Source: Acanthopleuribacter pedis (lineage in GTDB: Bacteria; Acidobacteriota; Holophagae; Acanthopleuribacterales; Acanthopleuribacteraceae). From it: 64,000 nucleotides of DNA. The notes under the pieces were generated by a model that worked only from the letters and a program-made list of their open reading frames with translations, did not search any database and was not told where the DNA came from. Numbering within the stretch: position 1 is the stretch's first letter; the number at the start of each line of letters is the position of its first letter. Both the position numbers and the translations under genes were made by a program. This document shows, piece by piece, positions 10,151 through 22,600 of the stretch. The stretch lies in NCBI RefSeq assembly GCF_017377855.1, contig NZ_JAFREP010000017.1, positions 1-64,000 on the forward strand, in the 5' to 3' direction.

Positions 10151-11167
10151 ATGAAAGAGATGCTCCGAGAAATGGCCTTGGGCCGTTGCGCCGACGGCGA
10201 AGAAACGGCCGGTGTGTTTCGTGCCCTGATGGCCGGTGAATGTGAACCGATCAGCGCCGCGACCTTCCTTGCCCTACAAATTCGCAATGGTATCGACAGT
10301 GCCCAGCTTAAGGCGGCCCGTGAAACCATGATGCGTTTCGCGCGGACCATTGATATCAAAGATGGAGATGCCGTCGACAACTGCGGAACCGGCGGCGACG
10401 GCGGCGCGTCCTTCAACGTCTCGACCACCGCGTGTTTTGTGATTGCCGGCGCGGGTTCGACCGTGGCCAAACACGGCAACCGAGCCGTTTCCTCAACGTG
10501 CGGCAGCGCCGATTTGCTCGAGGCGCTGGGAATTAATTTGGCGCTTAGCCCGCAACAGGTGGCCGCCTGTATCGACGAAGTGGGTGTCGGTTTCATGTTT
10601 GCGCCCGTGTTCCACCCCGCGGTGAAACACGCGGTTCCAATCCGTCGGGCGATGGGCATTCGCACCATTTTTAACATGCTCGGCCCGCTGGCGAACCCGG
10701 CTGGGGTGAAACGCCAGCTGATCGGTGTTTTTGCCGAGGAGCTGACCGAACTGTTCGGCGAGGTGCTGGCCGGGTCCGGCGCGACCGGCTTTGTTGTTTG
10801 GGGCGAGGACGGCTCCGACGAGGTGAGCCTCACGGGGCGCACCAAGGTCACCGAAATCAAGGACGGCCGCTTTTGGTCCCGTTTGTTTGATCCACGTCGT
10901 CACGGCTTTGATTTGGTGGAGCCGCAGCAACTGGAAGGCGGCACCTTGGCAGCCAACGAGGCCGTGTTCCGCGAGGTTCTAGAAAAGAAAAAGGACGGGC
11001 CCGCGCTCGACATGGTTGTGTTGAATGCCGGCTTCGCGCTTTATACCAGTGGCCGTTTCAACGAATTGGACGATGCCTTCGAGGCAGCGCGCCAAGCGAT
11101 ATACAGCGGCAAGGCTTGGGAAAAAGTGGAAGCGCTGATTGCGTGGACCCAAGCTCAAGAGGTTTAG
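10151..11167 (+). CDS. trpD: Anthranilate phosphoribosyltransferase
   Basis: Transfers phosphoribose from PRPP to anthranilate, the second step of tryptophan synthesis. The 338-residue protein has the PRPP-binding loop DNCGTGGDGGASFNVST, followed by KHGNRAVSSTCGSADLLEALG and the HPAVKHAVPIRRAMG region. The chosen ATG follows GAAGGA at seven bases; a frame extension upstream reaches into the repeat element and is unlikely. It is the first gene of a trpD-C-F-B-A series. There is no fused glutamine amidotransferase (TrpG) domain, and neither trpE nor trpG is in the window, so anthranilate synthase must be encoded elsewhere. Confidence 0.96.
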   Translation: MKEMLREMALGRCADGEETAGVFRALMAGECEPISAATFLALQIRNGIDSAQLKAARETMMRFARTIDIKDGDAVDNCGTGGDGGASFNVSTTACFVIAGAGSTVAKHGNRAVSSTCGSADLLEALGINLALSPQQVAACIDEVGVGFMFAPVFHPAVKHAVPIRRAMGIRTIFNMLGPLANPAGVKRQLIGVFAEELTELFGEVLAGSGATGFVVWGEDGSDEVSLTGRTKVTEIKDGRFWSRLFDPRRHGFDLVEPQQLEGGTLAANEAVFREVLEKKKDGPALDMVVLNAGFALYTSGRFNELDDAFEAARQAIYSGKAWEKVEALIAWTQAQEV

Positions 11168-11303
11168 CCCGGTTTCTCGGTCGCCCGCGCTTGGTTCCGG
11201 CCGCCAACCTCATGATGTTTGATGAGACCGGCCGCTTGACAGCGCCTGGGCGGCCCCTAATAATGCAATGCTTTAACGCTTCGTTTTCGAGTTGGGATGG
11301 GTT

Positions 11304-12092
11304 ATGGATATTCTCAGTCAGATTGTCGCCGATACGGTGGAAACCATTAAAAAACGCAAACAAACTCTGAGTTTAAACGATTTGCAGGCTCGAGCCGGCG
11401 CATCATCCCATCCGCATCACTCGCTCAAGGCCAAGGTGGCCGCCGACCCGAAGCCACACATTATCGCCGAGTTCAAACGCAAAAGCCCGTCGCGGCCCAA
11501 CATCAACATGAACGCTGATCCCGTGGCCGTGGCGCAAACCTACGAGGCCGGTGGCGCCTCGGCGATGTCGGTCCTAACCGAACCTGATTATTTCGCGGGG
11601 GCCCCGGAAGATTTACAGGCCGTTCGCCGCGCCGTCGCCATGCCGTTGCTGCGCAAGGATTTTGTGGTGGACCCTTACCAGTTGTTCGAGGCCAAGGCCT
11701 GGGGCGCCGATTTGGTGTTGCTGATTGCCCGCATTTTGGAACCCGCCCAGTTGGCCGAACTCAACGCCGCCGCCCAAGAACTCGGCTTGGAAACGCTGTG
11801 CGAGGTGCATAACCGTGAGGAACTGGCCGTGGTTGGTACCACGCCCGTCGATTTCCTCGGCGTTAACTGCCGCGATTTGAAAAAGTTCTCGACCAACCTC
11901 GACCAGCTGATCGACATCGTCGACGACCTGCCGGACCATGCCGTGTGGGTCGCCGAGAGCGGCATTGGCGGGCGCGAGGATGTCGCCCGTCTGGAAGCGG
12001 TGGGGTATCGCGCATTTTTGGTGGGCGAACATCTGATGCGCAACACCGACCCCGGCGCCGAAATCGGGAACCTACGCGGCAACCCCGCCTAA
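11304..12092 (+). CDS. trpC: Indole-3-glycerol phosphate synthase
   Basis: Closes the indole ring, converting CdRP to indole-3-glycerol phosphate. This 262-residue TIM barrel shows the family signature IIAEFKRKSPS, then ALLRKDF-type sequence (LLRKDFVVDPYQLFEAKA), and LGVNCRDLKKFSTNLDQ. The preferred start (MDILSQIVADTVETI) follows GGGATGGG and matches how the family normally begins; an in-frame ATG 12 bases earlier is less likely. A 136-base gap separates it from trpD, the longest in the operon, and may hold an internal signal, though none was recognised. The protein is a separate polypeptide from TrpF, unlike the enterobacterial fusion. Confidence 0.95.
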   Translation: MDILSQIVADTVETIKKRKQTLSLNDLQARAGASSHPHHSLKAKVAADPKPHIIAEFKRKSPSRPNINMNADPVAVAQTYEAGGASAMSVLTEPDYFAGAPEDLQAVRRAVAMPLLRKDFVVDPYQLFEAKAWGADLVLLIARILEPAQLAELNAAAQELGLETLCEVHNREELAVVGTTPVDFLGVNCRDLKKFSTNLDQLIDIVDDLPDHAVWVAESGIGGREDVARLEAVGYRAFLVGEHLMRNTDPGAEIGNLRGNPA

Positions 12093-12111
12093 AGCAAATA
12101 AAGGAAGGACC

Positions 12112-12768
12112 ATGACCCGCGGATCACACTTGCCACAAACAGCACGAACCCAAATCAAAATCTGTGGTCTGACCCGCGGGGAAGATGTCCACGCGGCCGT
12201 AGAAGCCGGTGCGGATCTGTTGGGTTTTATCCATGTGCCTAAAAGCAAGCGGTTTGTGGACGTCGACCAAATCGAATGCTTGCTTCAGTTGGTTCCCGAT
12301 CATGTGGCAAGCGTGGTGGTGGTGCAAAACGCGGCCGAGGAAACCCTGGACATGTTGCGGGACCGCTTGCGTTTTAAGTGGATCCAATTTCACGGAGACG
12401 AGGATGTGGATGTGGTGCGGCGTTATCGCGGCTACAAAGCACAGGCGATTTACCTCGACCGTGACTTGGATGAGCCACTCGCCAAACTCGACCCGGGTGC
12501 CCCCTTTAACCTGTTGGACAGCGCCGTGGCCGGCGCAAGCGGCGGTACCGGTTTGACGTTTAACTGGTCCTTGCTGGCCGAATGGCCCGGGAACTTGATG
12601 GTTGCGGGCGGTTTAACCCCGGACAATGTCGGCGAGCTGATTCGTTCCTATGCACCCTGGGGCGTGGATGTCGCAGGCGGTGTTGAAGCCGCGCCCGGCG
12701 TCAAAGATCCTCAAAAAATACAAGCCTTTATCCAAGCCGTGCGCGACGCCGAAGTCGCGTGCGATTGA
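12112..12768 (+). CDS. trpF: Phosphoribosylanthranilate isomerase
   Basis: Isomerises PRA to CdRP, the third step of tryptophan synthesis. The 218-residue barrel has the catalytic cysteine motif [20 protein letters not shown] near the N-terminus and a closing [16 protein letters not shown] phosphate-binding region. The ATG follows AAAGGAAGG. It lies 19 bases after trpC and 34 bases before trpB, so it is co-transcribed with them. The general acid aspartate is probably in [14 protein letters not shown]. There are no anomalies. Confidence 0.94.
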   Translation: MTRGSHLPQTARTQIKICGLTRGEDVHAAVEAGADLLGFIHVPKSKRFVDVDQIECLLQLVPDHVASVVVVQNAAEETLDMLRDRLRFKWIQFHGDEDVDVVRRYRGYKAQAIYLDRDLDEPLAKLDPGAPFNLLDSAVAGASGGTGLTFNWSLLAEWPGNLMVAGGLTPDNVGELIRSYAPWGVDVAGGVEAAPGVKDPQKIQAFIQAVRDAEVACD

Positions 12769-12802
12769 CCTTCCCAAGCCTTTTCGTCTAAGGAGATGTC
12801 GT

Positions 12803-14005
12803 ATGACACAGACCCAAGCAGAGACCTACCAGCAGCCCGATGCGTTCGGGCACTTTGGTCGGTTCGGCGGCCAGTACGTCCCCGAAACCTTGATGCCCGC
12901 CCTCCACGAATTGATCGAGGTCTACCACAACCTCGACGAATCCTTCTGGCGTGAATACCGTTCTTACCTTAAGGATTACGTGGGTCGGCCGACACCATTG
13001 TACGAGGCGAAGCGATGGTCTAGGGAAGCTGGTGGCGCGCGTATTTTCCTGAAACGCGAAGACTTAAACCATACCGGAGCCCATAAAATCAACAACACCG
13101 TCGGCCAGATTCTGTTGGCGCGGCGCATGGGCAAAACCCGCATTATCGCCGAAACCGGCGCCGGCCAACACGGCGTGGCCACCGCCACCGTGTGTGCGTT
13201 GTTCGACATGCCGTGCGTTGTGTACATGGGTGCCGAGGATGTCGAGCGCCAGTCGTTGAATGTGTACCGCATGAAGCTGTTGGGCGCGGAGGTGCGTCCG
13301 GTGACCTCTGGATCGCAAACCCTGAAAGACGCCACCAACGAGGCGATTCGCGATTGGGTGACCAACGTGGCGGACAGCTTTTACATCATCGGCAGCGTGG
13401 TCGGGCCACACCCTTACCCGGCCATGGTCCGCGATTTCCAAAAAGTGATCGGCGAGGAGTGTTTGCAGCAACTCGACGAACGGGACCTCAAGGCCGACGC
13501 CGTGGTGGCCTGTGTCGGCGGCGGTTCCAACGCCATGGGCATTTTCTACCCCTTTATCGACAAGGACACCCGTTTGATCGGGGTTGAAGCCGCCGGACGC
13601 GGGGTTGAATCCGATGAACACGCCGCTTCCATCAGCAAGGGCAAACCCGGTGTGTTGCACGGCGCCATGTCGATGCTGTTACAGGATCCCAACGGTCAGG
13701 TCGCCTTGGCCCACTCGATTTCGGCCGGGCTCGATTATCCCGGTATCGGGCCGGAACACGCGCATCTCAACGATACCGGTCGCAGCGCGTTTGTGGCCGT
13801 CACCGACGAACAGGCGCTGGAAGGCGTGGTTCGCGTTTCGCGACTGGAAGGCATCATTCCCGCGCTGGAATCGGCCCACGCCGTTGCCTACGTCGACCAG
13901 CTCGCGCGCACCATGCGCCCCGACCAGGTGATCCTGTTGAACATGAGCGGTCGCGGCGACAAAGACATGAATACCTACGAGAAACACATCAAGCCAGGAG
14001 CGTAA
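12803..14005 (+). CDS. trpB: Tryptophan synthase beta chain
   Basis: PLP enzyme that condenses indole with serine to give tryptophan. At 400 residues it has the standard TrpB1 length. The PLP lysine is Lys95 in [11 protein letters not shown]. The phosphate-binding glycines are in [10 protein letters not shown], and the C-terminal serine region is [11 protein letters not shown]. The start chosen is the ATG after AAGGAGATG; the reading frame extends upstream into trpF but without a site. It forms the alpha2-beta2 complex with the product of trpA, which starts one base after the stop codon. Confidence 0.97.
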   Translation: MTQTQAETYQQPDAFGHFGRFGGQYVPETLMPALHELIEVYHNLDESFWREYRSYLKDYVGRPTPLYEAKRWSREAGGARIFLKREDLNHTGAHKINNTVGQILLARRMGKTRIIAETGAGQHGVATATVCALFDMPCVVYMGAEDVERQSLNVYRMKLLGAEVRPVTSGSQTLKDATNEAIRDWVTNVADSFYIIGSVVGPHPYPAMVRDFQKVIGEECLQQLDERDLKADAVVACVGGGSNAMGIFYPFIDKDTRLIGVEAAGRGVESDEHAASISKGKPGVLHGAMSMLLQDPNGQVALAHSISAGLDYPGIGPEHAHLNDTGRSAFVAVTDEQALEGVVRVSRLEGIIPALESAHAVAYVDQLARTMRPDQVILLNMSGRGDKDMNTYEKHIKPGA

Positions 14006-14006
14006 C

Positions 14007-14765
14007 GTGAAGAAATTATTGGTCCCTTACCTCACCGCCGGTTTCCCGCAACGCGAATGGTTTGAGCCGATTGTGCGTGCCATGGACGAGGGTGGCGCCG
14101 ACTACATCGAAATCGGTGTGCCTTTTTCCGATCCCATCGCCGACGGGCCCACCATCCAAAACGCCAGCCAGAAAGCGCTCGACAACGGCACCACGCCCCG
14201 CTGGATCTTGGACGAAATCAAACGCTTCCGCGGCGACCTCAACGCCGAGCTGATTTTCTTCAGTTACTTCAACCCGATCCTCGCCCTGGATGGTTTGGAG
14301 GGCGCGGCCAAACACCTCAAAGACGCCGGTTTCCACGGGGTGTTGGTACCCGACTTGTCCTTGGAGCAGGCCGAACACTTTGCCGGCGCCATGGCGGCCG
14401 AGGGCGTGCATTACATCCCGCTAATCGCCCCGACCACGACGGAGGAACGGCTCAAAAAAATCGCGCCGGTGACCACCTCTTTTGCCTACGGCGTGTCGGT
14501 GACGGGTGTGACCGGTGCCCGCAAAGGCGTGGCCCAAGGCCTTGACGAATACCTGGCCCGTGTGCGCAACTTGCTGCAACGTCCCTTCGTGGTGGGTTTC
14601 GGAATTTCCACGCCGGAAGATGCGCGTGCCATCGCCCGCCAAGCGGACGGCGTGGTCGTGGGTTCGGCCTTAATCCGCTTGATGGAACAAGCCGAAGACC
14701 TGGACGATTGCGTCAAGCGCGTCAAAACCTTTATTTCGGAATTGCGCCAAGCCATTGACGAATAG
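14007..14765 (+). CDS. trpA: Tryptophan synthase alpha chain
   Basis: Cleaves indole-3-glycerol phosphate and channels indole to TrpB. The 252-residue barrel has the catalytic glutamate in YIEIGVPFSDPIADGPTIQ, and SVTGVTGARKG carries the phosphate-binding loop. The start is GTG with CCAGGAGCG upstream, one base after trpB, consistent with coupled translation. It begins directly with KKLLVPYLTAGFP, a slightly short N-terminus that lacks the helix 0 seen in some homologues. It is the last gene of the operon; a hairpin follows within 35 bases. Confidence 0.95.
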   Translation: MKKLLVPYLTAGFPQREWFEPIVRAMDEGGADYIEIGVPFSDPIADGPTIQNASQKALDNGTTPRWILDEIKRFRGDLNAELIFFSYFNPILALDGLEGAAKHLKDAGFHGVLVPDLSLEQAEHFAGAMAAEGVHYIPLIAPTTTEERLKKIAPVTTSFAYGVSVTGVTGARKGVAQGLDEYLARVRNLLQRPFVVGFGISTPEDARAIARQADGVVVGSALIRLMEQAEDLDDCVKRVKTFISELRQAIDE

Positions 14766-14798
14766 TGAGATTGGGTGATTGTTCCGATGGCCAACAAC

Positions 14799-14831
14799 AA
14801 CGGCGGTCCTTCCTCGGGGCCGCCGTTTTCC
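14799..14831 (+). terminator. Terminator after trpA
   Basis: AACGGCGG (14799-14806) pairs with CCGCCGTT (14820-14827), with two further G-C pairs inside. A short four-T run follows. It lies 34 bases after the trpA stop. Confidence 0.7.
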
Positions 14832-14927
14832 GTTGTAAGGGCTGTTTTTATTCACGCCGGTTCATTGGGTTGGCCGTTGTTCCGTGTTTTTTACCTAGTG
14901 TTGGTTAGACCCGAGAAGGAGGCGTTG

Positions 14928-15404
14928 ATGCGAAGGATCCGTGTGTTGCTGTTGCTGTCCGTTGTTTTCCCGGTCGTGGCCGGTGAAGCCGAGGATAAGG
15001 CCGCGATTACCCAAACCGTGATGAATTACGTCGAGGGCTGGTACCAACAGGATGCGGAAAAAATGGCCTCGGCCATGCATCCCAAAATGGCCAAATTCCA
15101 TGTGATGAAAACCAGAAAGGCCGGCGATGTGGTGCAAGTGACCAACCCGGAACAATTGACCAACTTCACCGATGCAAGCCGGGAGATGGTCAAAGATATG
15201 CCGTTTAAGGCCGACATCACCGTGCTCTACCAAGATGAACGCATGGCCATGGTGAAGTTGGAATCGTTGGTTTTCTACGATGGCATCGGTTTGATGAAAC
15301 GCAACGGGGAGTGGAACATTGTTCAGGTCATGTGGGCCTTTACGGAAGAAGCCAAGACCTACTGGTCCAAAAAAGAAAATAAGCCGCTCGCGTTAGCGTT
15401 TTAG
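14928..15404 (+). CDS. Exported NTF2-like protein (lumazine-binding/DUF4440 type)
   Basis: The 158-residue protein starts at an ATG with an excellent GAGAAGGAGG site and begins with a signal peptide (RRIRVLLLLSVVFPVVAG). The rest looks like an SnoaL/NTF2-fold family: an N-terminal helix AAITQTVMNYVEGWYQQD, a lone MHPKMAKF strand, and a closing GLMKRNGEWNIVQVMW. In such proteins the cone-shaped pocket binds a small ligand, but the ligand here is unknown. It follows the trp terminator and is probably independent. Its last 12 bases overlap, in opposite orientation, the 3' end of the next gene. Confidence 0.7.
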   Translation: MRRIRVLLLLSVVFPVVAGEAEDKAAITQTVMNYVEGWYQQDAEKMASAMHPKMAKFHVMKTRKAGDVVQVTNPEQLTNFTDASREMVKDMPFKADITVLYQDERMAMVKLESLVFYDGIGLMKRNGEWNIVQVMWAFTEEAKTYWSKKENKPLALAF

Positions 15405-16043
15405 CCGCGCGGTGGCTTCTTCGAAAGCTTCTCGATCCAGGTAATACTTGGGGCATCGGTCTTTATCGAGGGCATATAAGGCGAATCCCGGCTGGGTCAC
15501 GTTGACAATCATTGCGAAAGAACAGCCGCATTCACCGGCGGTCACCGAAAAGTGGTCATTGTCGTGCCATTCGAGGGAAGAAAGATCCCACACCGAATAA
15601 CAGCCCTCCCTTAGCTCATGGATATCGGCCAGTGGCGTTGCCTCCCGTGGATCAGCAAAATCAAGCAATTCTTTCGTCGCGTAAATGCCGCCTTGGATGA
15701 ACGCGTAGCGTCCATTTGGCGACCACATCTCGGTGGCGAAGGTGGTGCAGCCGCCGCCAATTTGGGTAATGGTCCCGCGTGACGCATTGATGAAATACGC
15801 CTTGCATGGCAAAAAGTGCGTGGGTGTGACAAATCCTTCAAAAACTTCGTAACTGTCCCAATCAAGGGTGGTTACCCAAACCAAGGGCAACGTGGGATGC
15901 GCTCCTATGTTGTGAATGCTCAGGTCAAACGCATAGGTTTGGGGTTCGCCCGACCCGTGAAGGGTGAGGACACAGTCTTCCGTTCGTTCGACCTGGATCG
16001 GCCCGGTCCAAAGCCACAAAGAGAAAAGGGCGGACAAAAGCAT
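15393..16043 (-). CDS. Secreted protein of unknown function
   Basis: A 216-residue protein with a hydrophobic N-terminus (MLLSALFSLWLW) resembling a signal sequence. I recognise no family. The body is beta-rich, with several aromatic WSPNGRYAFIQGG-like turns reminiscent of a partial beta-propeller blade, and six or more cysteines (for example DCVL, GGCTTF, EGCYSV, GECGCSF, DRCPKYY), which would suit disulfide bonding outside the cytoplasm. The ATG has GAGGTG at a good distance. It converges with the NTF2-like gene and overlaps it by 12 bases. It lies immediately left of the restriction island. Confidence 0.6.
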   Translation of the reverse strand: MLLSALFSLWLWTGPIQVERTEDCVLTLHGSGEPQTYAFDLSIHNIGAHPTLPLVWVTTLDWDSYEVFEGFVTPTHFLPCKAYFINASRGTITQIGGGCTTFATEMWSPNGRYAFIQGGIYATKELLDFADPREATPLADIHELREGCYSVWDLSSLEWHDNDHFSVTAGECGCSFAMIVNVTQPGFALYALDKDRCPKYYLDREAFEEATARLKR

Positions 16044-16061
16044 GGAACACCTCGTCCACCC

Positions 16062-16107
16062 ATTTTAGTCGAAGGCATCAATCCGAGTGTGTTTTGCTGA
16101 TTAAATG
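16062..16107 (-). pseudogene. 3'-end remnant of an MFS exporter gene; left direct repeat of the island
   Basis: Read on the - strand, this segment encodes VHLISKTHSD followed by a stop. That closely matches VHLIGKTRPD-stop, the last codons of the gene at 23864-24367. The similarity continues about 12 bases beyond the stop codon, giving about 38 identities over 45 bases. The two segments lie in direct orientation on either side of the hsdMSR genes. This could be a duplicated attachment-type site or a decayed gene copy. Confidence 0.65.
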
Positions 16108-16295
16108 CACCCTTTTGGCTAATTGGTGGATGTTCTTATTTTTTTGACCGGAAAACGGCCCAGCGCTCGTGGTTTGACTGGGTGCGCGTCGCCCGGATTC
16201 TGATTGACGCCCCCACCCTACGCGTATTACTTTTGTGCGAATAAAAAACATATGGTTTTCCGCCCCGCCGGGCCCTGAACCGAGAGGATTCTTTT

Positions 16296-18304
<2,009 letters not shown>

Positions 18305-18308
<4 letters not shown>

Positions 18309-19621
18309 AAGAAAAATCAAACAAACATACAGCCAGCATGATACGCTTGAAATATTCCACCTCAATTAAAATAACCGATGGGCCACACGAGACACCTCAA
18401 CTTATTGCCAAGGGAATCCCTTTTGTTTCCGCTGAAGCCATTAAAAATGGAAAGATAAGTTTTTCTAATGTCAGAGGGTATATTAGCCTTAAAGATCACA
18501 AAAGATATTCAAAGAAGTTCAAACCTCAGAAAAATGACATTTTCATAGTCAAGTCTGGAGCAACAACTGGCAATGCAGCCATAGCAGAAGTCTGCATTGA
18601 TTTCAATATCTGGTCTCCACTAGCCGCAATCAGAAGCAACCATAACTTTCTACCTCGCTATCTCTTTTACTACATCAACTCCAAAGACTTTCAGGATGAG
18701 GTTAGAAAAAACTGGAATTACGGGACACAACAGAACATTGGAATGAGCACTTTAGGCGAGATACCAATCGCTTACCCTACCCTACAAGACCAAGCGTCAA
18801 TAGTAGAGTTCTTAAATAGAAAAACAATGGTGATTGATGGGTTGATTGAGAAGAAGGAGCGCTTGATTGGGTTGCTTGAGGAGCAACGGCAGGCGCTTGT
18901 TACGCAAGCCGTCACCAAAGGACTGGATCCCGATGTCCCCATGAAAAACTCCGGCATCGATTGGCTTGGCGACATCCCCGCTCATTGGCAGGTAATTAAA
19001 CTAAAACGCCTTGGACGTATTCGTTCTGGTTTAGCGATTGGAAAAAATTATGGAGATCGTGAAACAACGCCCTACCCCTATCTAAGAGTTGCCAATGTTC
19101 AAGATGGATTTTTGAACCTCGAAAAAATGAAAACAGTAAACGTGCCTACCAATGATGCCCTTCGCTACGCCTTAAAAAAAGGTGACGTACTAATGAATGA
19201 AGGTGGCGATTACGACAAACTCGGGAGAGGTGCTGTTTGGAATGAAGAGATTGAGAAATGCCTACATCAAAATCATGTTTTTGCTGTACGTTTATATGAC
19301 CGATCTTTATCCACTTGGATATCTATTACCACTCAAACCAACTACCTAAAGCGATATTTTCAAGGGAAAGCGGTAAGAAGTACCAACTTAGCTTCAATAT
19401 CATCCACAAACATTAAACATGCACCCATTGTTCTCCCTCCGAAAAAGGAACAGTTTGCTATTTTGAGTTTCCTCGATGATAAGCTCAATCATTCAGATCA
19501 AGCTAAACAACTGATAGAAAAGCAAATCGCTCTTCTCAAAGAATACAGGCAGGCGCTGATTACCGCGGCGGTGACCGGTCAGATTGATGTTAGCGCCGAG
19601 GAGCCGGACCCATGTCCCTAA
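18305..19621 (+). CDS. hsdS: Type I restriction specificity subunit
   Basis: Determines the bipartite DNA target of the complex. The 438-residue protein has two target-recognition domains (about 1-170 and 220-395). They are separated by a conserved helical spacer (VIDGLIEKKERLIGLLEEQRQ) that is repeated in variant form at the end (AKQLIEKQIALLKEYRQALI). The sequence MKNSGIDWLGDIPAHW marks entry to the second domain. Both recognition domains are visibly AT-richer than the spacer and than hsdM and hsdR, which suggests exchange of these domains by transfer. The TTG start overlaps the hsdM stop (TTGA). The 3' end overlaps hsdR by 10 bases. Confidence 0.93.
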
Positions 19622-22600
19622 CACCGGATGAAACCGACTTTGAGGCCGCCATCGAAGCCGCGCTGATCCGAAACGGCTACAGCAAACGGCTGCCGGCCCA
19701 CTACGACGAACAGCTTTGTCTCGACAGCGCGCTCCTCCTTAATTTCATCCGCGCTACCCAACCCGCGGCATGGGCCAAGGCGCAAAAACGCGAGACCCGC
19801 CCCGCCCAAGTGATCCTCGACCGCGTTAGCCGCGACCTCGCCAAACACGGCGCGCTCCACGTGTTGCGCCACAAGGTGCGCGCCTGTGGCGAAAGCTTCC
19901 GACTGGCCGCTTTTAAACCGCGCACCAACAAAAACCCCGCCGAACAACACGCCTACGCCGCCAACTGCTTCTCGCTGATCCGTCAGCTCGTTACCGACAA
20001 AGGCGAAGTCCCCGACTTGGTTCTTTTCCTCAACGGCCTGCCGCTGTTCACGGTGGAACTCAAAAACCAAACCAGTGGGCAAAACGTGAAACACGGCCTG
20101 CTTCAGTTCAAAAACGACCGCAACCCGAGCGGCGGCCTTTATGCGCCGGCACGCTGCCTGGCCCATTTCGCGGTGGACACGGATTTAGCCTACGTCACCA
20201 CGGTCCTCGCCAAACAAAAAACCCAGTTCCTCCCCTACAACCGCGGCCACCAATTCGGCGCGGGCAACCCGCCCACCCCCAACGACTTGCGCACGGCCTA
20301 TCTGTGGGAGGACCTGTGGACACCCGACAGCGTGTTGGAACTGGTTGATCGGTTTATCCATCGCAAGGAAGACAAAAAAGGCCGGGCCGGCAAAGGCGAC
20401 CTGATCTTTCCCCGCTACCATCAGCGCGACGCGGTGCGCCGCCTGATCGCGGACGCGGGCCAACAAGGACCGGGCAAACGTTACTTGATTCAACACAGCG
20501 CGGGCAGCGGCAAAAGCTACACAATCGCCTGGCTGGCACTTCGCCTGGCGCAACTTTTCGACGACCAGGGCGAACGCGTGTTCCACACGATTGTGGTGTT
20601 AACCGACCGCCGCGTGCTCGACCGCCAGCTCCAAAACACCATCGGCGGCATGCAGCGGTTTAACGGCCAGGTCGAGAACATCGACCAAACCTCACGGCAA
20701 TTGCGCCAGGCCATTAGCGACGGCAAAAACATCATCGTCACCACCCAGCAGAAGTTCCCCGTGATTGAGGACGAGGCACGGGCCACGCCGGGCAGACGCT
20801 TCGCGATCATCATCGACGAGGCGCACAGTTCCCAAGACGGTGAAACAAGCAAAAGCGTGCGCAAGGTGCTGGGCGACCTGGCCGAGGCTGAGGCGCTGGA
20901 AACGGCGGCACAAAACACGCTGGAAGACCGCGTGTTGCGGGAAGCGGAGGCGCGGCGCCAAGCGGCCAACACCTCGGTCTTCGCGTTTACGGCCACACCC
21001 AAAAAACGCACCCTCGAACTTTTCGGCGAGCAACAAAGCGACGGCAGTTTCCAAGCCTTCAGCCTGTACAGCATGCGCCAGGCCGTGGAAGAACGGTTTA
21101 TCATGGACGTTTTGGCCAACTACACCACCTACCAGAGTTATTGGGAACTGACCAAAACCATCGAAGAGGATCCCCGTTACCAGGCGGGCAAGGCGGGTTC
21201 TCTGTTGGTGAAGTTCGTGGAACTGCACCCCCACGCGATTCGCAAAAAAGTGGAAATTATGGTGGACCATTTCGCCAACCACACCGCGCACCGCATCCAC
21301 AACCGCGCCAAGGCGATGATCGTGACCCGTTCCAGGCTGCACGCGGTGCGCTACATTCAGGCCTTGCGCGGCTATTTGAAGGAACGCGGGTTGCCCTTCA
21401 AGGCGCTGGTTGCGTTCACCGACAAGGTCACGGATCCGAAGTCGGGCAAGGCGTTCACCGAGGCCCAACTGAACGGCTTCCCGGACAGCCGCACCGTGGA
21501 GACGTTCAAAGGGGACGACTATCGGTTTATGGTGGTGGCCAACAAGTTTCAAACGGGTTTTGACCAGCCGCTGTTGCACACCATGTACGTGGACAAAAAG
21601 CTGTCGGGCGTGGCGGCGGTGCAAACGCTGTCTCGGCTGAACCGCATGCATCCCGGCAAAGAGGAAACCTTTGTGCTGGATTTTGCCAACGACGGGGCCG
21701 AGATTCTGGCGTTTTTCCAGCAGCACTACCAACAGACGCGCTTGGCGAGGGCGACGGACCGCAACCAACTGTTCGATTTGGAAAACGAGTTGTTGGGTTT
21801 CCAAATTTTTGATGAGGACGATATCGGCCGCTACAACCAGATCCTGTTGACCGCCAAAAAAGCGGACACCCGCGCGGTGGGCAAACTCAACGCGGTTTTG
21901 GACGCGGTGGTGGAGCGCTACCTGGCGTTGGAGGAAGCGCGCCAAAAAGAATTCAAGGGCGTGGTGCGGGATTACGTCAAGCTGTACAGTTTTTTGGGGC
22001 AACTGTTCGATTACGCGGAAACAGGTTTGGAGAAACTCTATTACTTCGTGCGCGATCTGGCGCGCAAGCTGCCGGTCACGCGAGAAGAAATGCCGACGGC
22101 GATTTTGGATCAGGTCAACATCAAAACCTACAACCTGCGCCGCAAACAACAGGTCCCCCTGACACCGGAAAAGAAAAACGCGACGGTCGAACCGGTGGCG
22201 GGGCCGGGCGAACGGGGCCAAGGTCGCGAAGATATCGAACAGGAACTGTCGACCATTCTGGAGGATCTGAACCAAAAATTCGGGTTGGGCGAAACGCCGG
22301 CGGGCGCGGTGGCGATCCTTGCGGCGGTGGTCAACGAGATGGTCACGGATTTCAGCCTGGAAAACGCGGAACGGGCCAACGCGGAAGACAAAAACAAGTA
22401 CGCGCTGGCGTTCAAACAGCTGTTTGAAGACAAGGTGATTGAACACAGCACGGAAAACAAGGCGTTTCTCGACCAAGTGCTGGTGGCGAGTTACGGCGAG
22501 GAACTGGCGTCGCGCATCATGAACAACCTGGTGCTCGATCCGTTGCACGAATGGCGCCGCCAAATTAAGGGGCACGAGGGGAAAAAGGTCGAGTTCAAGT

